NCBI RefSeq assembly: GCF_901933205.1
Contig: NC_044572.1
Coordinates: 35,061,501 to 35,125,500 of the forward strand
Direction: 5' to 3'
From: Camarhynchus parvulus
Taxonomy: Eukaryota; Chordata; Aves; Passeriformes; Thraupidae
Length of the DNA: 64,000 nt
Shown: in pieces, positions 35,201 to 47,864 of the stretch
Layout of the letters: each line of letters begins with the position of its first letter
Position numbering within the stretch: position 1 is the stretch's first letter
Translations under genes and position numbers: made by a program
Notes under the pieces: model-generated
The model's database searches: none
The model's input: the letters and a program-made list of their open reading frames with translations, nothing else
What the model was told of the DNA's origin: nothing

Positions 35201-36540
35201 AGTATATTGAAAAGGCTAATCGCTAGGTTTCTCAAAAACATTTCTCTGTTTTTCTTTGTCCTGTTGCTCACATCGCCTCCTCCATTTTCATTTTTGTGGG
35301 TATGATAAAGGAATTGGTGTACCTGCAGAACCATAGTTGGTAGGTCTTCATTAAAGGTAAGGCCTTCCTGGTGACTTCCTAATCTGGACAATAATCAGAG
35401 AATGAGATTAAATGTATTTTGGGTAGGTACTCCACTCTTACTGTTAAATACAGAGAAGGATAATAAGGAACATGCACAGCAGCACTGCATGTACTGAATG
35501 TATGGTAAAAATCAGAAGAGCTTGGAATTTAGGAAGCAGCACATTTTTGCAAGAAAAGAGTCACCATTCACTCTTGGTAGTATAGTATTTGCAAAACCCT
35601 GTAAAAGAAAAGACAAATTCAAAGGTAGATTAACTAATGTAACATTGCATTCCTAGAGACCGAGGTGAGTCTAAATCTTTATTTATTCTTATAATAAATA
35701 GGTACATGGGACTTGCTGTCATGATAAAGTCACTTCAGAGTGCAAGAAGAAAAGTTTTGCTTATATGTATATGTGTCAGGGACAAGAAACATCTCAACAG
35801 GGACTGAAAAGCAGCTGCAATTCACTTTGAAATACATGCCAGTCAGAGAGGATTTACACCTAAAACATGTCCTCAAAGCGACTTATGCCTAAAAAGTAGA
35901 CTCTAGAATATTGTTTTCCCCTAGACAGACTTTATGACTGCTATTCTGATGTATTAAAGTCTTATCTTTGAGTTTTTCTTTACTTATACCGAAATTAAAA
36001 GAATGAGCAAGATACTTTTAGTTTCCATAATTTTTAAGAGATCGCCACCAAGTGGAAAAAGGGAATCAATACCATTTTCCAGCTCCCGGAGGCAGCAGGT
36101 GTATGGCACCGCTTAGAAATGATGGTGCGGATCAAAATATCGCCATAATAACGCATGCAAAGTAAATATTAAGGATCATGCAATCAAAGGTAGTTCTTAT
36201 TTTAGAGTGAATTAATCAAGGAGGTAAACCATTTAAATGTAGATGACATAGCTTTCACTACCATGCCATGCTCTAAAAGAAACAGCCCTAAAGAGGTAAC
36301 TTTTTATTTGAACCACTGACATTGGTTATTACGAAGACAAGAAGCACCTGAACTGCACAACTGTGACTTATTACCATTTAGAAAACTCAAGAGAAATGAT
36401 TGCATTAACACATCTACCTTTTTAGCTGGCTGGGTTTCAAGTAGCTAAGTCTCTTAAAAATTAGCATGCTATTATTCACAATTTTTCTGGCCTAATAAAT
36501 GTTACTTGTAAACCCTGTGTTTGCATAGGGAGAACAGGAT
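32291..36540. other. AT-rich intergenic DNA; candidate conserved element near 36.05-36.2 kb
   Basis: I recognise no gene. The stretch 36040-36200 retains several CpGs in an otherwise CpG-poor background and contains GCCACCAAGTGG, a loose CTCF-like word. That may mark a conserved regulatory element, but this is weak evidence. Confidence 0.4.
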
Positions 36541-36544
36541 TGCT

Positions 36545-36806
36545 CATAGAGGGTCCTGGACAACAAGCTGGACATGAGCTAGCAGGAGTCCAACAGTATC
36601 CCAGGCTGCAGAGTATGAGGAAAGGCTGGGAGACCTGGGACTGTTCAGCCCAGAGAAGAGAAGCCTCAGCAGGGGTTTCTCATCAATGTATACAAATATC
36701 TGAACAAAGGAAGATGGTTCTCGTTTCAGTGTTGTCAAGTGACAAGTCAGTGGGCATAAACTGGAACACAGGAGTCTCTGTCTGAATATAAGGAAACACT
36801 TTTCAT
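36545..36806 (+). mobile_element. CR1 LINE fragment (sense), left part
   Basis: GACATGAGCTAGCAG, AGGAAAGGCTGGGAGACC, GTTCAGCCCAGAGAAGAGAA, ATACAAATATCTGAA, GGGCATAAACTGGAACACAG and ATAAGGAAACACTTTTCA are CR1 3'-region words in the plus orientation. Some internal segments are missing. It is interrupted at about 36807 by an antisense CR1 tail and resumes near 36880. Confidence 0.85.
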
Positions 36807-36876
36807 ATCATAGAATGGTTTGGGCTGGAAGGAGCCTCTAAAGATCACCTAGTGCAGCCATCACTGTGAGGATGAC
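36807..36876 (-). mobile_element. CR1 3-prime tail inserted antisense into another CR1
   Basis: TCATAGAATGGTTTGGGC, TGGAAGGAGCCTC and AAAGATCACCTAG is the reverse complement of the CR1 end (CCTTCCA...CCATTCTATGA). It sits inside a plus-oriented CR1, so it inserted later. About 70 bases remain. Confidence 0.85.
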
Positions 36877-36950
36877 CTGCACTGGCACAGGCTGTGGCAC
36901 AGGTTGTGGAGTCACCATTCTTGGAGGCATTCAAAAGTTATCTGGGAACT
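36877..36950 (+). mobile_element. CR1 LINE fragment (sense), right part
   Basis: GCACTGGCACAGGCTG, then GGTTGTGGAGTCACC, TTGGAGGCATTCAAAA and TATCTGGG continue the CR1 that was broken at 36806. The final tail is missing. Confidence 0.75.
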
Positions 36951-36954
36951 AGCT

Positions 36955-39900
36955 CTTCTTCCATTTACCATACCAAGTTTACCAAAACTTATTGCTTGAA
37001 ACTGAATTTCTTGATTCACAGAAGGAAACTGTTGACTTGAAAGTCCTGAAAGTAGAGATAACAGGATCTTCATTTGCTGTATCTACATAGAGGTCAATGT
37101 GTTTAGTCCACTAAACAGAACTTTGCAGTTACTTGATCTATTCTTATTTGCCATTTCAAAAGCATTTTCTGTATTCTATAAAAGAAGTCAGAAAAACACA
37201 CAAAAAATTACCACCATTGATTCTTCTGCAAAACCAACATATTTTTACATAATTTCGAGATACCTTAATTTTTGGGATCACAACTAGCAATTTTTTTTAA
37301 GTGAAGTAATCTTTAAGTAGTGCTTTCAGACCACCTTCATCCTGTGTTCCACAGTACTGTTGGAGGGCTCTGCAATAATAAGGCCTTTTGTGGTCCAACA
37401 TTATTTGCTATTTATAAAAGCCAGCCAGCTATGCACAAAATAAACCTAGTCTTCAGGAAATTTGTATTTAGGTGCAGCTACAGAATCTACAATCAGAGGT
37501 GGCCAGTTCCTGGTCCATGGAGTTCCCCTCCCCTGTTCCTGGACTTCATGAGAAACCATTTCATCCAGAACTTCTGCAGGCTGTGTTGCACCCCCTAACA
37601 AAAGCAAGGGCATTTAAGATCCCGTCCTTTGCAAAATTCAGTGCTTACATAATCATTAATCCTCTCCTGCATACCCTAGGTTTTTCAAATGGCACTTACA
37701 ATGTGGGGGACAAGTCTCTAGTTCCACGTGATTTATTAAATGAAAAAAAAAAGAAAAAAATAAAAAAACCAAAGACTGACTTCCCTCTGGGCTCTTAAAC
37801 AAAGCAAGTCTTCTACATCTCCAGTGATCCATGAACCATCACGAAATGTTCGTGTTGGTGATTCATTGCACCGTGACCAAACACATCACCAAATGCAACC
37901 AGCTCCAAAGACAAAAACACACACACATACACAAGACAACTTTTCACTCTTTCTCTGGAATTAAGAGCTTCCTGTCAACTATATTATACTATGTTTTGAG
38001 CCAGTGATCCAACACAGACAAACTTGTCTTGGGAGCCTTGGCTTGTGTTTCATCAAACAACCGATATTGCTAACAGGCTCCCTGTTGAGCAGCAAGGATC
38101 AAGTGCCTCTCAGGAGCAGACCCAAAAGAAATTTTACTTAAAGATTGCTGCTTTTTAAAATAACTTCATCTTTCAAAACCAATTGCATGCTTAAGTCTGA
38201 CTTGTGGCAGTGGCATTGAAAATCAAACCTGAAAAGAGGGTCCAGCTCCAGTCACCCCGTGGACATCAGAGACTGCTCAGGATGTGGCCACTGTGCCACA
38301 GTCCATTGTAACAATTCATGTCCTGAAAATACTGTGGCAAACTCAAATACCCAATGCTTTATCATGCATGTAGTTATGCAAACATTACTCAGTGTTGGGA
38401 TATGTTCATAAGACCATGTAGCTAGGTATGTGTTTGTTTAAAACCTGGGAGGAATGCCAGACCTATATTTTCCTCCTTCCTGTTGATTAAAGGAATAGGG
38501 TGCAGTTGAAATTTTTTGTGCAGTGAGCAGCATGGAGTCCTAAAGAGTGTGGGAAACAAAGACTTCATCACTCACAGGAGCCCCATCCTCCCTTTGTGCA
38601 TACAAATCTGTAAGAATTATATTGGATTATGGAAAGAGCCTTGGTCAGGGCAGGAATACTGGTTGGGAATAAATTCTAAATTGAAGGGACTAGGTCAGCC
38701 TTGTTTTAGCAGGATGATGGTTAGCATGTTAATTATATTTGGTTTTAAGCTGATACAGCTTAAACAGTGCAAATACTAGAGGTTAACTGGGCAACAGTAG
38801 AGAATAAAGATGCAAAGCACCTCAATATTAGTGTGTTATCTGTCCTCTGCTCACATAGCTGTTTCTGGATTAAAATACCTGATTTATGCACCTTGTAATA
38901 ATTACATCTTCAAATTGATCACGCAGTTGTAGTCCCTTGATTAGTGTAAAGCTTTGCTTGGTGAAGGTACATTCAAAGTTAATGTCCCAGTCTACTGTGT
39001 GGACAGCTTTTACGTGAAAGGTGCTGATCTCAGCTGTCTGGGATGTGGTGGTGTCTAATCATATTTACTAGGCCATCTTCTCAGTCATATCAAGGTCTCA
39101 TATGCAATTTCTTTTTTGCAATGGAAGCCTGTGTGCAGGCTGCTGCCTTGACTGATGCAATGAGGGATGAACCTCAGACCTTGGGGGAAACAAACCTCAG
39201 GGATCTATGTGCTGCTACAGTTTGAGCTGAAGATCACTGACATCATAGCTGTGAACTGTAAAACGCCTCCCATCAGCACAGATGGGATCTGTATCACATC
39301 CCACAAGGGGTTTGCACTTCAGTTCAGCGAAGTTTGGCTACCTCAAGCAGATGAAATTTGGCCGTGGGGCTGAACAATGCTGCTCTGTTTAAACTCCTAC
39401 TGGTTTAATGAATAAATAGCTATGAACACCACTATCAAAATGGTCTCTTAGTCTCTTTGCCTTTATTCTCATTCCTACAGAGATGGGAATAGGAGCAGTG
39501 TCAGTTTGTGACTTGTAACCTCTGTGATGTGACAAGGTTATTAATCCTTTTGTCAGTCTAAGCCACATTGAGAGACTGAAGCAGAAAACGAGGATCAGCT
39601 TTCCTTAGCAGCACCCTCCTGTGTTTGGATGCATGTATACTCTGCTATATCAGTGACAATTCTATCTATGTCAAACCTTTTCCTTTTTACATATTCATAT
39701 ACATTAATGAAAATTTAACATATTTTGTGTAGATTTTATTTCTCTGTTGCGATGAAAATAGTCACAATGTTGGCAACTGTCTCAGAATATAGGGATCTGG
39801 CCATGGGTCTAAGGCAATGTTTGGCTGTTCACTGTGCAACTCCCTTGATTATAATGTGTTTATACTATTTCATAAGTGTTAAAGTAATGAAATAGTGAAG

Positions 39901-42900
39901 TAGGCACACTGTCTTCTCTTCACTGACCCAATGCTGCAATGAACAATCTGTTGAAGACATTAAACCTCTTACAGAAAGTAATAACCTGACTGCACACATT
40001 CAGGGCAGATTTTGTAGGTGTCCCATGATTGCCCTAATCTCTTTTGAACATGTGGCAGCCTCCTGGTGTCTTGGTAGGAGGATTCGGCTGCATCCAGTCC
40101 CACCAGTCTTTGATAGGTGGTCTTCATCTTCATTTTGGAGGAGTCTATTAAATATCTGCTGCATTGCATTGCATAATTGATAGGGGAAGAATATTCCTGG
40201 AGTTATTAGCTGCAGGGAAGACCCTGAGATGCAACAATCTGATACACATTTGGCCCATATTTAGCTCATTTTTGGAAAGAGGGTTGAGTTTAAGCATTAT
40301 TGAGTTTTGAATGTTGGGATTGATTTAGTTCCTCTTTTTTGTGTTAGTTGGGCTGAAAATGTGGATAAGACAAGGTTTGTTCAAAAGCAGTTCTGCTAAC
40401 TTGTTTCAGACCTATTATGTTTCATGACATGAGAGCTGAGCACTCTCAAATGAGTTCTTCCCATAGGCCCACCCTGCCCTGGCTGCTCCCCAAGGCAGAC
40501 CTCACTTCAGCTCCTGGCTCCCCAGGGTGCAGCTGCTAAGCCACAATTGCCTGCTCCTAAATTGATTTCAAATCCTATTTTTCCCAGGAACCAAATTCAT
40601 TCCCAGCCTTGCTCAGCCACAGAGCTCAAGCTGACAGAAGATTTATGACTAGCCTCACTTTATTAAGGCAGGATAACAAACAGAAATGGTTTACTGTCAA
40701 TTGAGCAGTGGTCAGCTGTCCAGCTCCTGGAATCCCATAACCCTCAAGCTGCAAGTGTCTTCTGTATACATTTATTTACTTGTATCTTGCAGCATATTGT
40801 TGGGTATTCTCTTTTACCATTCCCTTTCTAAACGGTTACATACTTTTCCCAAGCCCTAAGGAGGCACACAAACTCCAAGCCTCAGCAATGACAGGTACTC
40901 AGGTCAGACTGTTTCTTTCAAGGCTGTAGATGGGCTTGTCCCAGTCCCTAGGTGGACAACAGACATTCTGCTCATTTGTCTGGTATTTGAGCTCTTAGTA
41001 GTCACACTCTTCTCTTTACTTCAGTTGCTCAATTGTAATGATTAGACTTGCAGCTTTCCAGGCCCCTGTTGCATTGCATTAACCTCTGCCTGGCTGCAGT
41101 CTGCAGCTCCAGCATTTGCAACACAAATGCACCTGACAAGGGGCCTGCAGCCCTGGCAGTACCTGCCAGAGTTGCCCCATAGCCAAAGTAAGACCAAGGT
41201 CACCCCAAGCAGCAGCTACAGACCCCAACCCTGCATCTGTCATTCCCTTGGGTGCACCCATTATACTCCTCTCTTCATCCATCACTTTTGATCAGGCCTT
41301 TGGAGTCTCGTGCATCAGCGCTCAGGTGAGTGGTCTGTTACAGAGCAGCCATTTGCTCAGAAAGGGATTCTCTGCCTTTCTGTACAGACTTGTCTGCATC
41401 CACTCTTGTTCCTGCTCTCCTCTGTACTGAAAACCTTCCTCTAACCAGCCTGTAATGTTCGGTGCAGGCTTCCATGTAAGAGCAAAGTATGATAAGGTAT
41501 CCGCAGCAACGGCCAATTAAAGTGAGGTAAAAAAAGGAAAGATTTTCAAGGTTAAATATATAGCAGGAGGTGATTTAATTACTCACAGGGTAGGGGGATT
41601 GAGAGCCCAAATAGCCAAATCAGTGCAGCTGGAATAATGACACCCAGCAGCCTCCCAGGAAAGTACAGAGGAGAGATAAGTCTGTCTCGAAAGAGGCTTA
41701 AGATAACTCACATTATATCGCATTTGCTGTGGGCTAAGCCTGAATGCAGGACAGTTGCCATGGCTTAGCTGATGTGCAGTAACTTCTTTAACTCTCATAC
41801 CTCAGTCACATGTGTGAGCCCTAAGATTGCAGAAATACACACTAGATCAGATTTGCAGAGTTCCATAAAAACAGACAGAACTTAGAAACACAGGAAAAGA
41901 AAACAGAAATTGGTTCAGGAAGAGAAACAAAACCAGTTCCTTCAGGATTTTTTTGTAGACTCAGTTCAAATTCCTGCAACACCTTAAATCTGCACGAGTG
42001 TGACATAAAAGAAAAGAACCATTACATGAAGAGTGAAAGTCAATGATGTTGTTGTTAACAAAATGTAAAGCTAAACATAAATTTCAGCTGTGTGCTGAAC
42101 TAACTGGGTGAAAAGCAGAATGAGGAAATGGGTGTTTTGGTGAGAATAAAAAATAAATCTGTGCTTTGGGAACCAAGAACAACATCCAGGTTTAGTGACA
42201 GAGTCATGGAAACAACACTTTTTCTCAGTTTTTCCCATAGGGCTTGTTCATAGATGTCAAATGTCCTTTAGGTCAGACAGCAAAGAATGGTGCAGCTCAA
42301 GACTCTCACGTGTGTCTTCCAGCACCAGCTCCAATGACCAGAGTTAAACAAAGTGGATAGTTTCAAGACCAGAAGTTCAAACACTCCCTAAATCAATGAC
42401 CAAGGCACTCTTGTACAACATCAGACCTAAATACAATTTCTTGCTTCAAATCAGACAAGAAAGGGATCTGAACATCATCTTCCTGTACCCTAGTGAGAGC
42501 TGTATGTGGATTTAGGTCAACTATAAGCAGCAGAGACAACAAGACCTGTACTACAGGCAGCAGACATCCATGATCCTGCTTCTCATTTTGTCAGAGTGGG
42601 AGCCTGAAAACCTAATCAGGGCTGTTAGAGCAGGGAATGAACCATTTCAGAATAAGCAGCTGTCATCCCCACCCCTTCCTCTGGCTGCAGCAAGTCTGGC
42701 ACTCCTGAACTGTCCTCCACACTTTCTCTATAGTCCTATCCTTCCCTTCATTCCCTTCCTCCCTTCCTGTGGTAGAATGAACCTAGGCTTTAACTGCAGG
42801 CAGGAAAATTCATTTTTTCTGATGCTGCTGAGATGCCTTAAGCTGAATCTGCTGTAAGCACAACACTTTTGCCTAATAAATCTCATTTTATTCCAAACTA

Positions 42901-45900
42901 TATATATAAAACATCACAAAGAAACGTACCATCTCAAAAAAATAATAGTTTTGTTTAATTCTCAGCATATTTACAAACTACAAAATAAAAAGTCGTGTTT
43001 TCCAGTCCAGTGAAAAGGATTTTTCTGTCTTTTCTTCAAAAGACAAATTAAAAACTGGAAATCTTAGACAGATGTGAAATAAAGGAGTGATGTCTTATAA
43101 ATCAGGATGAAAGAGACATATATGATCTCAAAGATGAGTAGAGAAAAAAGATCCATGAGAGATCACTAAGTACATTAAAAGCGGTAGCTGAGGTAGAAGC
43201 CGCTTGGTGTGAAACCTCTGATTTCAGCAAATTCTGCATCAAAATCCCTTCCTTTTTATTGAGCACTCCAAAAACTGCCCCCCAGCTGGAGAAAAGGGTG
43301 GTATGCAATACACTGGAGAGTCCTAGAAGGCAAAGAAAAGGCAGAAATTAGCTCTTAAGACAAAGTGGTTGCCTGCTGTGTAAAAAGGAAACGGCATAAC
43401 TGAGGAAGACGTGGTGACCTTGTTGCCTGGAAACATTTAAAATGTGCTTTGTTAGTGACTTTCCAGTTGGCTGGGATGGACTTGGCAGTGCAGTACAAGC
43501 CAGAGGTGTTGGCTGATTGTGAGCAATGTGCCAGCGGCTTGTTTTCTGCGGGATCATTCTGCCCTTTGTGTCAGGACTAATTTGGCCAGTGAAACGTTCT
43601 GCACCATGTTTGCTGCTCCAGAGCACCTGTGGTGTGTAGCACCTGCCCTGCTGCAGAGTTTCCTAGAGGGGAAGGGAACTGCAGGCTACCTGAGCAGCTT
43701 TGGTGGAAGCCTTTCCCATTCCAAAGCCCTCTCGCGCTGAACACCAGAATAATCAGCCTGATTAGTGCTGAGCTGCTCCTCTGCACACTGTCTTTGCTAA
43801 CCTTGGAAATTCAATTAGAAATTATTTCATCTGGCCTGGTTCTGTTTATTCATTTAGCTTTTGAGCTGAAGTATATCCTACGCTTACGAGATGAGTTGAT
43901 TGGGCAGTTCTGGATTCTGCAACATTTTCTAAGGGAACAAATATTCTTGTATTCTTTTACTGTTGTACTATCAAGGATACTCCGACGGTTTTCTCTGATC
44001 TTACCACAAACATCATCCTTCAGTCTCAGAATAAAAATGTGATCTCTGCCTTGGTACATTTCATCTCCCAGTATTTTCTAAGAATGTGTTCAGCTTTGAC
44101 CCATTTTACCTCATGTTCAGGTAAGTTTTCTTTACTTATAAAAGTTTATCTGAGGATGAACATAGTGACTTGATAAATATATGATTAAAACCAAATGACA
44201 AAGCACAATAATAGAACTAAATAAAAGGGAGTTCAATGGCAAGCTTCTGATAGAAAAAGCAGAAAAAAATATCTTGCTCCAAATTCTGTTCATAGGTTTT
44301 CCACTTGTGGAACTTCTGCATTTACATAAATTACCATCTCCTCTGCAAAAGATTATTAATCTTGTTTTTCCTGGGGAATGATGAAATTTGTGGTGTTACT
44401 AGCATTGCCTTCTACTGAGGAGCACTAATGCTTGTGGTTATTTGGGCTAGGTTACCACAGGTGGAGAAATCAGAGAGTGAGGGCTGGGTTGTATTCTTGG
44501 TGTTTTGTCACCTCCAACTAGATGGTAGCAAGCCTTGCAACAGCACGTGTCACGTGTCAAAGAAGGTGAGGGGTCTTTGTCAGCATCAATAAGAGCTGTA
44601 GTGGATTTCTCTCAAACTCTCACAACCTCGAAGGAATCCTGCTTTGCCTTCCATCCTTTAACACCATTCACTTCACAAACTAGACAAAACCCACAATTTT
44701 ATTTTCATCTCAGTATCTTGAAGAGATGAGCAGGCAATTAAGCCTTTTCTGTGCCCTACAGGAGAAGTGGATGCAAACAAGAAGATGAAAAAGATTGTTT
44801 TTGACACACCATGCCTCTTGTAACTTGCAGGATAGTTACTGCAGGCAATTGAACTATTTCTCCGGAGATTTTTTTTTTCTCAGATACTTTTACATCTGGC
44901 TTTTAATGCAGAATTCATTAGCACTTTAAGTCATAATAATGGAAAGCGCATTGAGATCCTGAAACAAAAACAGTTGTTATTACAAAGTATTAAACACTGA
45001 GTAAAAGAAGCAGCTCCTCAGTGGTACGTAACAGTTACAGCTTTTATTCCACAAATCACTTAAAGCCACTTATAACTACTATTATTAGGCATAAAAGCCC
45101 ACTTGGGCTTTACGAATGCTGGAGAACTGAGACAAAAAGATTGCTTCAAAAGGAACAGTGTCTTGATCATCATAAATTTTTTGGCCCCTGTTAAAACCTG
45201 GCCATAAAAAAATGGAGATTATACCAGCCAATTGCATAGAAAAAAAGAGTCTGAAGATTTAAATACAATGTATCTACAAAGATTTTATTTTAATTAGAAC
45301 ATAGGAGAATAACAGCAGCAACCTGCAGTGATATCATCAAATCAAGGCTGTTTCTATGGGAACACCACCAACTCCCAGAAATTATCATGTCAGTTTGCCA
45401 TAAATAGAAAAAAAAAGGAAAAAAAAGGAGAAAAAGGAGAAAGGAAAGGGAAAAAGATTACAGAAGAAAGAGAATGAAGAGATTGAAGTTCTCTCCTTTT
45501 GATACTTATTGCCAACATGTTGTCAAGTTTTATTCTAAAATAAAGTAGTGAGGTAAAAACATCAGTTGCACTGTTCCTGCCACCCATTCGAGGCCTTGAA
45601 CATCTTTTATGAAGACTTTCTAAAGTGTTTTGTGGAAAGAAAACTTATGCAATGCATTATTCTATACTGATCTCCCTGCTTCCTGCATTTTCTATAGCGT
45701 GAGTGAGCTCAGGATTGGTGTAGGAGAGAGAAATACTTCTGATCATAGATACTTGCTCTATTTCCTCATTTCCATTTTTCTGTTAGCTCTGTAATTTGAA
45801 GGTCTGGCCTGAAAGGGATACAACTACAGAGAAAGAAAAGTAAACAAGGAACACACAAACAGAAATTATTATTTCCCTCCATATGCTTATGTGATTGTCC

Positions 45901-46860
45901 CCCTTTCCCAGCAATCTTCTTTCCAATAGCTACCTCCATCCCGGTGCCTTCAGTAACCTCATAAACAAAGGAAAACCACTCAAGTTCCTCCCAGGAGTAC
46001 CTAGAGAAGTCATTTCCCTTTGGGACTCCAGTTCAGCAGCATTTCTGCCTTCTGACACTCAGCAAGCTTGTTTCTCTGGCTCTCCTCGCCACTGACACAG
46101 ACTCCCTTCTGTGGAAGTAGTGCCTTTCCAAAGAGCAGCCCAGGCCAGGAGGAACAGATTCCTGGAACTGTATTCCCAGCTGTGAAGCTCTCTTGCTTAT
46201 GGTTTGTGGCTATTTTTTCCTAAGTGCAAGATGTCTGTTCTATTCTCAATGATTCTCTTTAATTTCTCCCTCTCCAGCCATTCCTCCTGCAATTATCCAT
46301 TATAATATTTTTGAGTCTTGCCATATTGTTGTTAGTAATATTTCCTCAATGCCACACCATAACTTGTATTATTTGCTTTATATGAGAAGAAATCTTCCAC
46401 TTAGAAGTAGTCCATGATAATAAATTATTATTGAATTTTACCTCATTGAATGACTGAAATAATAATGTCACTTTCAGAAAATGAGACAATGATAGTAACT
46501 GCTGCTGAGAATATTGGCAGTGAACTTGATGATAGTCCTTCAAGTGCAATCTTTCCCCCTTAACAACTTGATTGAAACTCCTATCTGCATACAGCACAGC
46601 AGAGAGCATGCCCTTCTTCAGATCCCCACAATGAGTCTAAAGTACTGTAAGTGGGCTGGGAGAGACAGGAACTACATTTCAAAGAGGAAAAATGCTTTTA
46701 AACATATATTAAATGGTTGATTCCACCACTTGTCAAGAATAGGTGTGAACCCACTTGTTCCTACAGGTATTATGAAAGTTTTTCATCTGCAGCAGAATGT
46801 AAAATTTCAGATTTTGTTGTTAAGTACTGAAATGCTGTACAGGCATTTACTAACATTTTA
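36955..46860. other. AT-rich intergenic DNA, no gene recognised
   Basis: About 10 kb has no CpG island, no recognisable exon and no clear repeat family. An A-rich run lies at 37741-37768 and a purine-rich tract at 45405-45480. The 68-codon frame at 39167-39373 looks protein-like but matches no family I know. Confidence 0.5.
45405..45480. repeat. Purine (A/G) tract
   Basis: AAAAAAAAGG and GGAGAAAAAGGAGAAAGG words give about 75 bases that are nearly all A or G on the plus strand, a possible triplex-forming mirror sequence. Confidence 0.85.
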
Positions 46861-46866
46861 TTTGCA

Positions 46867-47075
46867 TCATAGAATGGCTTAAGTTGGAAAGGATCTTAAA
46901 GATCATCCTGTTCCAACCCCCTGTCATGAGCAGTGACACCTTTCACTAGACCAGATTCTTCAGAGCCCCACCCAGTGTGGCTTTGAACACTTCCAGGGAA
47001 AGGGTATCCACAGCTTCTCTGGGCAACCTCTTGAACTGCCTCACCACCCTCCCAGCAAAGAATTTGTTGGTTTCA
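46867..47075 (-). mobile_element. CR1 LINE 3-prime fragment, antisense
   Basis: TCATAGAATGGCTTAAG, TTGGAAAGGATCTTAAAG, TCCAACCCCC, ACTAGACCAG, GCCCCACCCAGTGTGG, TTGAACACTTCCAGGG, CTCTGGGCAACCTC and CAAAGAATTTG are reverse-complement CR1 words covering about 200 bases of the 3' end. The orientation is minus. Confidence 0.9.
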
Positions 47076-47844
47076 AAAGAGAAATCTTAGTTTCAAAGAA
47101 GGCTATAATTTTCTTTAGACACAAAGGGCCAAATTATTACTTCAAAGAAAATCTGAAGGATTTTCAATAATATATCTACATGTTAAAGCTGAAAATTTGC
47201 TTACGCAAATAAATCATGAGGCCTGCTGCTCGCATGCCTCCTATTATCCAACGACACAGTCCAACTCCTCTATATGAGCATAATTTTAAGGAGGGCAGAG
47301 CTGAACAGTATTTCAGGTTTGACTGGTGGTGAACTAGACAGAGAAGAGGAGCATTCTAGAGGCAGAGGAAGTACAAGGAAGTACAATAATTTGCTGAGAA
47401 CAATCAGTTATGCCTGACTTACCACCAGGAGCTGTAAGGACAATCTGGTCACTCGTACTCAAGATGTGAACTCTCACCTCACTCTGACAAGTTGCACACA
47501 CAGCATTAATAGCTGTGCATGCCATGGTGTAGGAGACTTCCATTTGCTGTTCTGGGTAAAATCTGAGCTAAATCCTGTGCTTGACATCAATGCTTAAAAA
47601 CAGAAGTCTTCAGAATAATAGGCCCAGCATGTAGAAAAACACACATGCTGCTTCTCTGCTACAGTGTGATAGCTGAAGCAAAAGGAATTTCAGGGGGCGG
47701 GGTGGGAAGGAGGGGAGGGGTAGCCGAGGGGGGAAAGTCTTACAAAGATCACAAAGTATCTTTCTATTTTAAAAAAGTGAAAGCAAAGGAAAGCGTCTTC
47801 TTCAAGCACACTATTTTTGCCTCCTAATTATTAACTTCAATTAG

Positions 47845-47860
47845 GCTCCCCCTGGTGGGG
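47845..47860 (-). promoter_or_regulatory. Candidate CTCF-binding motif
   Basis: The minus strand reads CCCCACCAGGGGGAGC, which matches the CTCF core CCACCAGGGGG. It lies between PRR15 and the CpG island at 52.5 kb, where a domain boundary would be reasonable. A single motif match does not prove binding. Confidence 0.4.
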
Positions 47861-47864
47861 ATGA

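Noticed and set aside
39167..39373. 68-codon frame with protein-like composition
   Set aside because: There is no recognised family, no promoter or splice context, and it sits in repeat-poor intergenic DNA; chance is the simplest explanation.
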